A DNA stretch of 64,000 bases. Origin: Alphaproteobacteria bacterium. GTDB taxonomy: Bacteria; Pseudomonadota; Alphaproteobacteria; UBA8366; Aestuariispiraceae. This document shows, piece by piece, positions 54,260 to 62,758 of the stretch. How positions within the stretch are numbered: position 1 is the first letter of the stretch; each line of letters starts with the position of its first letter. Under the pieces are notes generated by a model. That model made no database searches and was not told the origin of the DNA. It was given only the letters and a program-made list of their open reading frames with translations. Position numbers and translations under genes: made by a program. The stretch covers positions 272,001 through 336,000 of the forward strand of contig JASJDC010000002.1 of NCBI GenBank assembly GCA_030065235.1. The letters are read 5' to 3'.

Positions 54260-54596
54260 TCCGCCCCCTCTCATCCAGTTCTTTCGAACCAGCTCTTGAC
54301 GCATCCGTCGCCACGCTCGCGGGCGCGAAAAGTCCAAAAAACGCTTATTTTCGAGCGAAATACGGGAAATCGGGTGAAAACCGGAATAACCCTATACCGC
54401 GCGCGGTTCCCATAGGGGCGGTTTTCTGGTTAATATCATCTGTTAGCTATTCTCTACAGTGACGGCTGTCCATTTTCGTGGGACGCCGGGCCGGGGGGCT
54501 CGACTGTAGCGAACAGAGCTTCAGGCGGAACCATCGAGGCCGCCTTGGTATTGCGGCTTCTTTGAAAACGTCATCGCGAAAGTGGAAAGGGTCGTC
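54260..54596. other. Intergenic region upstream of the unknown two-gene operon
   Basis: No gene is supported. It includes an AT-rich stretch (54320-54470) that probably carries the promoter, and a nested dyad at 54390-54417. Confidence 0.5.
54390..54417. repeat. Nested dyad, possible operator or hairpin
   Basis: CCCTAT...ATAGGG arms enclose the perfect palindrome ACCGCGCGCGGT and a TCCC spacer. It lies about 180 bp upstream of the operon start. No T-run follows, so it is not a terminator of TauE. Confidence 0.5.
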
Positions 54597-56357
54597 GTGA
54601 ACGTCGTCGCCCTGAACATCGACGCCAACGAGCATGAGCATTTGCGGCCGCCGGCCCAGGTGATGCGCATGGCGCGGCTCAGCGCCAGCCATCCGACGCG
54701 GCTGAGCTTCATGCGCGGCTTGGTGCGCCGGATGCACGCCGAGCAGTGGAATACGCGTCTGGACCGATTCGAGCTGGACGCGGACGGCGTCGGCTGCGCG
54801 GTCTATGTGGTCGAATCGCCGACCAGCGATGTTTCGCTTGTCTGTTTCAGTCACAACACGAAACCGCGCGCCGGCGGGGCGACGCGTCCGACCCCGATGC
54901 GGCAGGACGAGTTCCGCGGCAAATGGGACGCGACATTCCTGCTATTCGACGGCGTGCCTGACGAGGACGACCTGGTTCGGCTGCGTCGAAACGTGCCGCT
55001 GCAGGAGGCCGGTCGTTATTGTCCCAACGATATTGTCCTGACCCGCGGGCTGTTCAGCGCCGAGCGGATCGGCGCCGTCGTCTCGGACTTGGCGGGAGGC
55101 GCCCAGCCCAGCGCCGCCGCGATCCAGGATGCGGGTTTCTTTATGGAGACCTTCGCGCTCTTCGGGAACGGCAAGTTCGGACTGGCCGAGTTTGATCGGA
55201 TTTCTCGCATCCCCGGCTTTTTCGCGCCCTTCCAGGCGGAAATGCTGACGCTCTATGTGATCCGGGAATTCACGCTGGATCTGATCGACCATCTGGCGAA
55301 AGCCGAAGGCGGCGCGCAGGCCGCCACGCTGGCTGCAGGCCATCGGCGCGCGCTGGGGATCGGCAATGTCACCGACGCCGGCATGGCCCCCTTCCTGGTT
55401 CGGCATCCGGTCCTGGTGCACCATTGGGTCGTGGCGCGGGAGCGCGCGTTGGCCCGGGTCCGCGCGGCCAAGGTCGCGAGCGAGCGGCAAGCGAACGCCT
55501 TTATGCGCATCCTGGCGCGGGCGGTCCAATACGCCGCTAGTTGGGGCCCCGACCGGATCGCCAGCGCGCAGCAACTGACGCTGTCCCGAGAGCTCGCCTC
55601 TTTTCAAGCGGCGCTCTCCGCCGACAAGGACTGGTGGCGGCGCGACACGCCTTGGGCGCGGCTGATGGATCAGGCCGAGGGGGCGGGGTCAATCGACTTT
55701 CAGGAGATGATCAACAGTCTGGTGCTGGAGCCGCAACGCGCGCTTGTCGACCCGCTGTTCGAGAACCTGTGCGCCGACGAGAACTTCCGTATTGATCCGC
55801 TAATGCCGTTGTCGGCGCTGCTCGACCTGATCGATCGGTTCTACGGCTGGGCTCTGTCGATCGATTTTTCCGACCCGCAATCGGAAGGCAAGGCTTGGCG
55901 GGCGCGCGACGGCTTTCTCGGATTCACCGTGTCAGAGCGTCGCGACGCGCCGCTGCGGCCGTTCGACGCCGAGCCGGTTGATGCGCGCCTCGGCGTCGCC
56001 CGCGACGTCGTCCGGCTAAGAACCGCGCTGCGGAATGAAAGCCGCGACGCGTTGTTGAACGACCGGGTCGGCGCTTTCCTCAGACGCCGCCCGGAATGCC
56101 GCGCGGCCGTGAAGCGCGTGCAGATTTGCGCGAAATATCCCTATGGCGAGTTGCGGGAGAATGTCCTGCAGGGCGACATGGCGCCGAGCGACCTGTTGCG
56201 CTTCACCCTGGCTTTCCTGGGGGCCGATCATATTAGGGCGGAGAATGAGGATGTGGTGTTGAGTTCGCTCTATCAGGGCGCGCCGACCGCGTCAGAGATC
56301 GCGGCGGTCGACCCGGACGCCTGGGCCTTTTCCGCCGGCGTAACGGCGGCGGCTTAG
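54597..56357 (+). CDS. Conserved protein of unknown function (large)
   Basis: A 586-aa soluble protein with no signal peptide or TM segment. The start is probably the GTG at 54597 (GGAAAGGG five bases upstream); 54582 is an alternative. It has recurrent helical stretches (RMARLSASHPTRLSFMRGLVRRM, AEMLTLYVIREFTLDLIDHLAKAEGG, KVASERQANAFMRILARAVQYAASWG). It includes the Asp-rich segment GVPDEDDLVRLRRNVPLQEAGRYCPNDIVLTRGLFSAERIG. Only three or four cysteines occur, so it is not a Fe-S protein. I recognise no family. A DUF3726 gene follows 51 bp downstream, in an operon. Confidence 0.7.
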   Translation: MNVVALNIDANEHEHLRPPAQVMRMARLSASHPTRLSFMRGLVRRMHAEQWNTRLDRFELDADGVGCAVYVVESPTSDVSLVCFSHNTKPRAGGATRPTPMRQDEFRGKWDATFLLFDGVPDEDDLVRLRRNVPLQEAGRYCPNDIVLTRGLFSAERIGAVVSDLAGGAQPSAAAIQDAGFFMETFALFGNGKFGLAEFDRISRIPGFFAPFQAEMLTLYVIREFTLDLIDHLAKAEGGAQAATLAAGHRRALGIGNVTDAGMAPFLVRHPVLVHHWVVARERALARVRAAKVASERQANAFMRILARAVQYAASWGPDRIASAQQLTLSRELASFQAALSADKDWWRRDTPWARLMDQAEGAGSIDFQEMINSLVLEPQRALVDPLFENLCADENFRIDPLMPLSALLDLIDRFYGWALSIDFSDPQSEGKAWRARDGFLGFTVSERRDAPLRPFDAEPVDARLGVARDVVRLRTALRNESRDALLNDRVGAFLRRRPECRAAVKRVQICAKYPYGELRENVLQGDMAPSDLLRFTLAFLGADHIRAENEDVVLSSLYQGAPTASEIAAVDPDAWAFSAGVTAAA

Positions 56358-56408
56358 CGCGATGCCACGCCTGGACAGAGACAATGAGAAGAACAAAGAC
56401 GTGTAGGT

Positions 56409-57119
56409 ATGGACGCATCGCTTAGCACTCAGACGCCCGCCATCAACCGTTCTGTGGCGGAAATCCGCAACTTGATCACCCGCGCCGGCCGGCGCGCCGA
56501 CCTGCCAAGCGGCGAGGAAGACGAGGCGGCCAGGGCGGTCGAATGGCTTGAGAAGCGCGGCTATCCCGGCCTGTCGCTGGCTGTGGACGCGCTGTTCGAC
56601 GAAGGACGCGGCGGCGCGCCGGGTCGGAGCGTTGAAGCCGACGGGCACGCGTTGCTGCAGGGCCCCGGCATCTTCGAAGAACTGTTGGAGGCGCAAGACC
56701 GGCGACCCGGCGCGCCCAGCGCCTGGACCGGCGTGCTGTTCGGACCGATTGCGCTGATCCCTTTCGCCGCCGAGATCTCCCTGCGCCGGCTGGCGATCCA
56801 TGTTCGATGGGACGCCGATGACGGGCGCGGGCAATCCTTGGCGCTCTGCGCCAGCGGGTCTGTTCGGCTGCGTTATGCGCAAACGGAAGCGCTGATCACC
56901 GGCGCGCCCGCGCGCATCTCGATCATGGCCAGCGATGCGCCGATCGCCGTCCAGGGCTTCGCCGCCGCCAACCATGTGGTCGACGCCTGGGAGTTGGACA
57001 AGCGCGCCGACCATGCGGTGCAGAATGGCGTCACGGTGTCCGAACGCGCCTGGTCGCGGCTCGATAATTTCGCCTCGGGCTATCTGTTCGACACGAGAGA
57101 GCGGGCGGCCGGAGACTGA
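56409..57119 (+). CDS. DUF3726 protein
   Basis: A 236-aa protein with the DUF3726 start: SVAEIRNLITRAGRRADLPSGEEDEAARAVEWLEKRGYPGLSLAVDAL. It is alpha-helical in the first 70 residues and beta-rich later (RRLAIHVRWDADDGRGQSLALCASGSVRLRYAQTEAL). No signal or TM. No function is known. It is the second gene of the operon beginning at 54597 and converges on an aminotransferase. Confidence 0.78.
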   Translation: MDASLSTQTPAINRSVAEIRNLITRAGRRADLPSGEEDEAARAVEWLEKRGYPGLSLAVDALFDEGRGGAPGRSVEADGHALLQGPGIFEELLEAQDRRPGAPSAWTGVLFGPIALIPFAAEISLRRLAIHVRWDADDGRGQSLALCASGSVRLRYAQTEALITGAPARISIMASDAPIAVQGFAAANHVVDAWELDKRADHAVQNGVTVSERAWSRLDNFASGYLFDTRERAAGD

Positions 57120-57163
57120 CTCTCCCGCACGGGCGGTCTCGAGACCCGCCGAAAACCGCGCGA

Positions 57164-58348
57164 TTACGCGGCCTGGCCCGCATGGCGCGATAAGAAATGG
57201 ACAATCCGTGCGCAGGCCTCCGCCAACACGGCGTCGGGCTGACACAAGGAAATCCGCACCCGGTCTTGCAGAACCGGGCCGAACGCCCCGCCCGGCAACA
57301 CCGAAACCCCTGCCTCGTTCAGCAGCGCCCAGGAGAAACTCTCGCCCGACCAGCTAGTCTCGGAAGTATCGGCCAGGGCGAAAATGCCGGCTTCCGGCTT
57401 GAGGGCGCGCAGGCCCGGCGCCGAGGCGAGCCCCTCGACCAACAGATCGCGCCGACGGCGATACGCCTCTTTCATACACGCGGTGTCGGCGCCGTCGCCG
57501 GTCAGCGCCGCCTCTGCACCAGCCTGCAGAAACGCCGACCCGCCATACTGGATATTGTTCAGAAGGTTCCGCGCATGACCCGCGAACGCCGCCGGGCCGA
57601 CCGCCCAGCCGATCCGCCAACCGCTCATTGCATGAGATTTGGAAAGGCTGCGGATCACCACGCAGCGATCGCCGACGCCCGGCGCCCGCCGCGGCGAATA
57701 GAACGACCGCTCAAAACACAGATCGGCGTAAACTTCATCCGAGATCAGCCAGAGGTCATGCGCGACGCACAGCGCGGCCAGACGCTCGACCGCCGCGCGA
57801 TTCGCGATTGCGCCGCTCGGATTATGCGGCGAATTCAGCAAAATCGCCCGCGTCTTCGGCGTAATCGCCGCGGCGACGGCGTCCGGGTCGAGTGCAAAAC
57901 CGCGATCGGCGTCCAGCGGCGCCAGGATCGGCGTTCCGCCGGCCGCCCGCACGACTCCTTCGAACATGACATAGGGCGGACTGAGCAGGATCACCGCGTC
58001 GTCGGGGTCGAGCAGACAGCGCATCGTCATATAGAGCGCGTTCTGGGCGCCGGCAGTGACGGTGACTTCATCCGGGCTGATTTCCAATCCCAGCCGCTTG
58101 GATTCCGTCTGCGCGATCGCCTTGCGCAGGCCTGCGACCCCGCCCGCGGCTGAATATTTCGTTTGGCCCGACCGCAACGCGTCCACCGCAGCGTCGGCGA
58201 TCGGCGGCGGAGTCGTGAAGTCCGGATCGCCCACACTGAGGATAATCACGTCCTCTCCGCGCCGATGGCGCGCCATAGCCTCGCTATGCACGGCCCAGGC
58301 CGTCGACCCGGACGCCGCGAGATCCTGCAAAAAAGACGCATATCGCAT
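57164..58348 (-). CDS. PLP-dependent aminotransferase, class I/II
   Basis: A 394-aa fold-type I aminotransferase. The PLP lysine is in SLSKSHAMSGWRIGW (near residue 237); NSPHNPSGAI and ISDEVYADL are also canonical, and GGAFGP-RISLCQP at the end carries the substrate Arg. It is probably aspartate/arginine:pyruvate-type. It diverges from the receiver-HPt gene. No pathway partner is evident. Confidence 0.9.
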   Translation of the reverse strand: MRYASFLQDLAASGSTAWAVHSEAMARHRRGEDVIILSVGDPDFTTPPPIADAAVDALRSGQTKYSAAGGVAGLRKAIAQTESKRLGLEISPDEVTVTAGAQNALYMTMRCLLDPDDAVILLSPPYVMFEGVVRAAGGTPILAPLDADRGFALDPDAVAAAITPKTRAILLNSPHNPSGAIANRAAVERLAALCVAHDLWLISDEVYADLCFERSFYSPRRAPGVGDRCVVIRSLSKSHAMSGWRIGWAVGPAAFAGHARNLLNNIQYGGSAFLQAGAEAALTGDGADTACMKEAYRRRRDLLVEGLASAPGLRALKPEAGIFALADTSETSWSGESFSWALLNEAGVSVLPGGAFGPVLQDRVRISLCQPDAVLAEACARIVHFLSRHAGQAA

Positions 58349-58493
58349 CGCCGAACCCGCCTCCTAGCGGGGATTGGTCGCGCCAGCGAAGGACAGCCTT
58401 TGCTTGCCGCCGCCGGCTGATCTACCATAACGCTTCGATTCGATCCGCCGAGGGAAATTCTTACCTGTGTCTTGGCCGCCAGAGCGACCCGCC

Positions 58494-59315
58494 ATGACAA
58501 GCGACGACCGGCTCGATCCCTCGGTGTGTCGGGTGTTGATTGTCGACGATATCGCCGTCAATCGAACGATCTTGGAACAATTGCTGCGTGGGGCCAAGGC
58601 GCAAGCGTTAAGCGCGCCCGGCGCCGAGGAGGCTTTCGAAATCCTGAAATCCGAACCGATCGACGTCGTTCTGATGGATCTGCGCATGCCGCAGATCGAC
58701 GGTGTCGAGGCGGCGCGCCGGATCCGCCGGGACAAATTCGGCGGCCGCGGCGACGTCCCGATCGTCGCCGTTTCGGCCGATATCACGCCTCGACAGCGCG
58801 AAGAATGCCGATCGGTTGGGATCAACGCCTTCCTGGCGAAACCGGTCATGCGCGAAGACCTGATTCGAATCCTGGGCGACGCCACCGGTCGCGCGCTCGA
58901 GACGACGGCCCTGGACTCCGGCGTGGCGCAGAAAAAACCCGATGAGGCGGCCCCCACGGGCGATCTGGTTTTTGATCACAAGATCATCGAATCGATCCGC
59001 GGCGCGGCGCCGCCGGATCGCTTGATCGAATTGCTGTCGACCTTTCGGCCCACCGCGGGGGGCCTAGCCGGCGCTATCGCCGCGGCGCTTGAAGACGACG
59101 ACAGGCCGAAAATCCGAGCCCAAGCCCACGCGTTGAAAGGAACCGCCGCATCGGTCGGCCTCAGCAAGATGGCGGCTTGCGCACAGGCGCTTCAAGTCGC
59201 CTGTGACGAAGGGGATGACGAGAAACTGGTCGAAGCGGCTGAAGCCCTACCGTCGATCTATCGCGAGTCCGTCCGCGCCATCGACGGCGCGATTGACAAA
59301 TTGAAGCGTGGCTGA
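58494..59315 (+). CDS. Response-regulator receiver fused to HPt domain
   Basis: A 273-aa signalling protein with no DNA-binding output. The receiver (residues 10-130) has acidic Asp18/Asp19, phospho-acceptor Asp62 (VVLMDLRMPQIDG) and Lys in LAKPVMRED. The HPt domain (about 165-270) has the phospho-His in AQAHALKGTAASVGLSKM. It is the C-terminal half of a phosphorelay without a kinase; a separate hybrid kinase must donate phosphate. The ATG at 58494 (MTSDDRLD) is used, giving the usual receiver start. Confidence 0.9.
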   Translation: MTSDDRLDPSVCRVLIVDDIAVNRTILEQLLRGAKAQALSAPGAEEAFEILKSEPIDVVLMDLRMPQIDGVEAARRIRRDKFGGRGDVPIVAVSADITPRQREECRSVGINAFLAKPVMREDLIRILGDATGRALETTALDSGVAQKKPDEAAPTGDLVFDHKIIESIRGAAPPDRLIELLSTFRPTAGGLAGAIAAALEDDDRPKIRAQAHALKGTAASVGLSKMAACAQALQVACDEGDDEKLVEAAEALPSIYRESVRAIDGAIDKLKRG

Positions 59316-59332
59316 CGCGGCCTGCGGTCTTG

Positions 59333-59376
59333 GCGCTGGCCGGGCGCTGGCCGGGCGCTGGCCGGGCGCTGGCCGG
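59333..59376 (+). repeat. Tandem repeat, 11 bp x 4
   Basis: Four perfect copies of GCGCTGGCCGG lie in the space between two convergent genes, 18 bp after the receiver-HPt stop. The array is non-coding and is likely to vary in copy number. Confidence 0.92.
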
Positions 59377-59418
59377 GATGAGTTGGCGGGGATGTGCTGA
59401 CGGGAATCTATTGGCCGA

Positions 59419-60384
59419 TCAGGGCGCCCAGGAGATATCCGGCCCAACCGGCGTCACCCCTGTCGGGTTCCTATTCGCGCTCTTGGAATGATAGCCCCGG
59501 CGATAAATGTCGAAATGGACCGTGTCGGCCACGCCGGGCAGCGCATAGAGCCTCTTCGCATAGGGCCAGAGATGCGGATAATCGATCAACCGCCGCTTGT
59601 TGCACTTGAAAGCGGAGTAATAAGCGACGTCGAACCGCGCCAGGGTCGGAAAAAGGCGCAGATCGGCCTCCGACAACGCATCGCCGGCAAGATACGCGGT
59701 TTCGGCCAGTTGGGCGTCCAGCGCGTCCAGAGTCTCGAACACCTCGGCGGCCGCGACGTCATACGCCGCCTGCGAGGACGCGAACCCGGCGCGGTAAACG
59801 CCGTTATTCAGCGTCCGATAGATCCGGTCGTTCCAGGCGTCGATGGCGTCGCGCCGATCTTCCGGATAGAGCTCGGGGCCGGCCGGGGCGATGGCGGCGA
59901 AGGCCGTATTGAACATGCGCACGATGTCGGCGGATTCGTTGCTGACGATCCGGCCCATCCGCTTGTCCCATAAGACCGGCACGGTAACGCGGCCAGTATA
60001 GGCCTTGCCGTCGCCGCGCCCGCTCCTTGTGTAGATTTGATGGATCGCGTCGGCGCCGAACAGCCTGTCGACATACCCGTTCGCCAGATCGAAGACCCAG
60101 CCCTGATCCGTGCGTTTCGGGGCCGCGACCGAGATTGAAATCAACCCTTCCAGATTCTTCACCAGGCGCGCCAACAGCGCGCGATGCGCCCAGGGGCAAT
60201 TCCAGGCGACATAGAGATGGTATCGATCGGACTCGGCCGCGAAGCCGGCGTCGCCGGTCGGCCCGGCGGCCCCGTCGGGCGTGATCCAATGGCGATAGGA
60301 ACTGACCGCCCGGCGCCATTCGCCATCCGGATCGGCCTCAATTCCGTCATCGGCGCGCCACACGCCGTCGATCATCACACCCAT
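59419..60384 (-). CDS. Glutathionyl-hydroquinone reductase (YqjG/ECM4-like GST)
   Basis: A 321-aa glutathione S-transferase of the Xi class, reducing glutathionyl-hydroquinones. The redox cysteine is Cys63 in AWNCPWAHRALL, and later SNESADIVRMFN, YRTLNNGVYRAGFASSQAAYD and the tail VHFDIYRRGYHSKSANRNPTGVTPVGP are Xi-class signatures. The ATG at 60384 (MGVMIDGVWRADDG) is used; a longer in-frame extension is not credible. Confidence 0.92.
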   Translation of the reverse strand: MGVMIDGVWRADDGIEADPDGEWRRAVSSYRHWITPDGAAGPTGDAGFAAESDRYHLYVAWNCPWAHRALLARLVKNLEGLISISVAAPKRTDQGWVFDLANGYVDRLFGADAIHQIYTRSGRGDGKAYTGRVTVPVLWDKRMGRIVSNESADIVRMFNTAFAAIAPAGPELYPEDRRDAIDAWNDRIYRTLNNGVYRAGFASSQAAYDVAAAEVFETLDALDAQLAETAYLAGDALSEADLRLFPTLARFDVAYYSAFKCNKRRLIDYPHLWPYAKRLYALPGVADTVHFDIYRRGYHSKSANRNPTGVTPVGPDISWAP

Positions 60385-60698
60385 CGCCGCATCCACCGAA
60401 TTCCCGATAGTGATCCGTCGGAGCGCTCTCGCCCCGCGCGATTGATCTGGTTCGCGCGCTCGGATTTGCAAATTCGCGCGTCGACGCCCCCAGCCGATAG
60501 GCGCGCCCCTCGGACTGCAACATGCAAGCCGCCGGCGCGGCCCGAATACAGAGCAACCGGTCCGGCCGGTTGGGAGCAGTTGGCCAGAACCAGCCGGCGC
60601 AGGCGACGCCGTCAAAACACGGGTCCAAGAGCATTTCAGTATTGCGAATGCGTCGCAATTGCATAAAATTGAAGAATCGCTTTCTGGGGGACAGCACC
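60385..60698. other. Intergenic region between the GST and the hypothetical gene
   Basis: No gene is supported. A 19-bp dyad (60641-60659) lies 40 bp before the next start, close to an AT-rich GCATAAAATTGAAG patch. Confidence 0.5.
60641..60659. promoter_or_regulatory. Dyad with 7-bp perfect arms
   Basis: ATTGCGA-ATGCG-TCGCAAT. It lies 40 bp upstream of the gene at 60699, in or just upstream of the likely promoter, so it could be an operator. The cognate regulator is unknown. Confidence 0.5.
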
Positions 60699-61250
60699 AT
60701 GCCGAACATGACAACCCGTTTGCCATTGTCGCACGGATCCTCGCCGAGTTTCCGCCGCAAAAGATCTTCCGCAACCGGGCCGGCCCCGCTTCTCATTCAA
60801 AGTTTCCGCTATTGGCTGGCCGCGATCCGCAATCGGTGTTGGCGCAGCGGCCGTTTGGCGGAGGAAATCCTGCGGGATCGCTATGGCGCGCGGCCCGCCA
60901 GAGCGATCCTGAGAGCCCAGCACGATCTTTTCTTTTTTCTGCTGCGCCACGCGCGCGGGCGGTTCGCCTGTCACCTGGCCGGGTGTCGGAGCATGACCGA
61001 GGATGAGGCGCGACTGTGCGCCCTCCTGAGCCAAGCGACCGACGAACCGGGACTGGCTGCATTTGGACTAGCCTCGGACTTGGTCGGTCCCGGCCACGCC
61101 GTCGCGCTGATCGGGCGGGCGAGCCGCCTGGCCGAGCTTCTAACCGACCGACCGCTTCCCACCGCGACGCCCAACTGGCAAAATCACGCCGCATTGAGAC
61201 AAGCGATCCCAAGGCTGGCCATGCCTCATGCGCCCGCCAATGACGACTGA
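60699..61250 (+). CDS. Conserved hypothetical, small
   Basis: A 183-aa cytoplasmic protein, basic in the N-terminal third (RRKRSSATG, WLAAIRNRCWRSGRLAEEILRDRYG). The middle has AQHDLFFFLLRHARGRFACHLAGCRSMTEDEARLCALLS. A GGGGGACAGCACC stretch precedes the ATG. I recognise no family. It precedes tupB by 36 bp on the same strand, so it may be cotranscribed with the tungstate importer. Confidence 0.6.
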   Translation: MPNMTTRLPLSHGSSPSFRRKRSSATGPAPLLIQSFRYWLAAIRNRCWRSGRLAEEILRDRYGARPARAILRAQHDLFFFLLRHARGRFACHLAGCRSMTEDEARLCALLSQATDEPGLAAFGLASDLVGPGHAVALIGRASRLAELLTDRPLPTATPNWQNHAALRQAIPRLAMPHAPANDD

Positions 61251-61286
61251 GACGGCGCCCCCATCCCGCGCCGCAGGAAGGAACCC

Positions 61287-61994
61287 ATGGGTGATTTCGC
61301 GGAGGCGCTGACAGCAGCCTTGCGATTGATCGTGACTCTCGACGCAGGTCTGGTCGAGATTATCGCCTTGTCGCTTCAGGTCACCGTGACTGCGGTCGTG
61401 ATCGCCTGTTTGATCGGCGTGCCCTTGGGCGGTTTCCTGGCGATCGGTCGGGCCCCGGGGCGCCGCGCGTTGATCGTGTTGGTCAACGCATTCATGGGCT
61501 TGCCGCCGGTCGTCGTTGGCCTGGCGGTCTATCTGCTCCTGTCGGCGTCAGGACCGTTCGGCGTGCTCGATCTGCTCTATACGCCGACAGCGATGATCAT
61601 CGCCCAGACCATCATCGTCACCCCGATCATCGCAGCGCTGACCCGGCAAGCGCTGGCGGATATGAGCCTGGAATATGACGAGCTGCTGCGGTCGATGCGC
61701 GCCTCGCGGCTTCAGATCGCCGCCACGCTGCTCTGGGACGCGAGGCCGTCGCTGGCGACCGCCGCCCTGGCCGGGTTGGGCCGCGCCCTGGCCGAAGTCG
61801 GGGCCGTGATGATCGTCGGCGGCAACATCAACCACGCGACCCGAACCATGACGACAGCGATTGCGTTGGAGACCTCACGCGGCGCGCTCTCGATGGCGAT
61901 GGCCTTGGGCCTGATCCTGATCAGCCTCACCATCGCCATCAACGCCGGTCTGTTGAGCCTGCGCGGCGCGCTGGGGCGGGGCGTCGTCGCATGA
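61287..61994 (+). CDS. tupB: Tungstate ABC importer permease
   Basis: A 235-aa inner-membrane permease with about six TM segments. The cytoplasmic loop LEYDELLRSMRASRLQIAATLLWDARPSLATAALAGLGRALAEVGAVMIVGGN is typical of TupB/ModB-type proteins. A GGAAGG site precedes the ATG at 61287. Overlap with tupC (ATGA) marks the operon tupBCA. Confidence 0.9.
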   Translation: MGDFAEALTAALRLIVTLDAGLVEIIALSLQVTVTAVVIACLIGVPLGGFLAIGRAPGRRALIVLVNAFMGLPPVVVGLAVYLLLSASGPFGVLDLLYTPTAMIIAQTIIVTPIIAALTRQALADMSLEYDELLRSMRASRLQIAATLLWDARPSLATAALAGLGRALAEVGAVMIVGGNINHATRTMTTAIALETSRGALSMAMALGLILISLTIAINAGLLSLRGALGRGVVA

Positions 61995-62758
61995 GTGCAG
62001 ACGCGCCGGCGCCCCACGATCCGATCCGCCGCCTGCACGTTATCAATGGGCCGGCCAGGGGCGATCCGGCTGTCTCGATTCAGGGACTGGTCCATCGCCA
62101 AGACGGCGCGTCGATCCTGAACGGCGTCGATCTCGATCTGCCCCGCACCGGGATGACAGTCATTCTCGGCCCGAACGGCGCCGGCAAGTCCGTGCTCTTG
62201 CGCAGCATCATCGGGCTCTTGGCCGCGCGTTCCGGTATGATCCGAACGGCGCCGGATATCGAGGGCCGTATGGCGCTGGTCTTTCAGAAGCCGGTCCTGC
62301 TGCGCCGGTCAGTAAAAGGCAACCTGATCCACGCGCTGAAGATCCATGGGCTTGACCGCGCCCGTCGCGCCGAACGGGTTGCGGCGTTGCTGCGTCTCGG
62401 CGGGTTGGCGGCCCTAGCGGACCGGCCGGCCCGCGCGCTGTCCGGCGGCGAGCAACAGCGTCTGGCGATGGTCCGGGCGCTGGCCGGCGATCCGCGTCTT
62501 CTGCTGTTGGACGAGCCGACCGCCAGCCTGGACCCGCGCGCCACCCGAGAAATCGAGGCCTTGATTCAAGGCGCCGCGCAGGACGGGGTGAAGCCGGTTT
62601 TGGTCACCCATAGCGCCGCTCAGGCCCAGCGTCTGGCCGATGATGTGGTCTTCCTGCATCAAGGCCGGGTGTTGGAACACCGGCCGGCGGCGCAGTTCTT
62701 CGACCGGCCGGAAACGCCGGAAGCCGTCGCCTATCTCAGCGGCGATCTGTTGCTATGA
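61991..62758 (+). CDS. tupC: Tungstate ABC importer ATPase
   Basis: A 255-aa ATPase with Walker A GPNGAGKSV, signature [19 protein letters not shown], Walker B LLLLDEPTASLD and H-loop VLVTHSAAQAQRLADD. Its position between tupB and tupA, overlapping both, assigns it to tungstate uptake. The Walker A ends in Ser-Val, which still retains the Lys-Ser pair. Confidence 0.9.
   Translation: MSADAPAPHDPIRRLHVINGPARGDPAVSIQGLVHRQDGASILNGVDLDLPRTGMTVILGPNGAGKSVLLRSIIGLLAARSGMIRTAPDIEGRMALVFQKPVLLRRSVKGNLIHALKIHGLDRARRAERVAALLRLGGLAALADRPARALSGGEQQRLAMVRALAGDPRLLLLDEPTASLDPRATREIEALIQGAAQDGVKPVLVTHSAAQAQRLADDVVFLHQGRVLEHRPAAQFFDRPETPEAVAYLSGDLLL

Noticed and set aside
57130-57160. Palindrome GGTCTCGAGACC between DUF3726 and the aminotransferase
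   Set aside because: No T-run on either strand and no spacing for a loop, so a terminator call is not supported.
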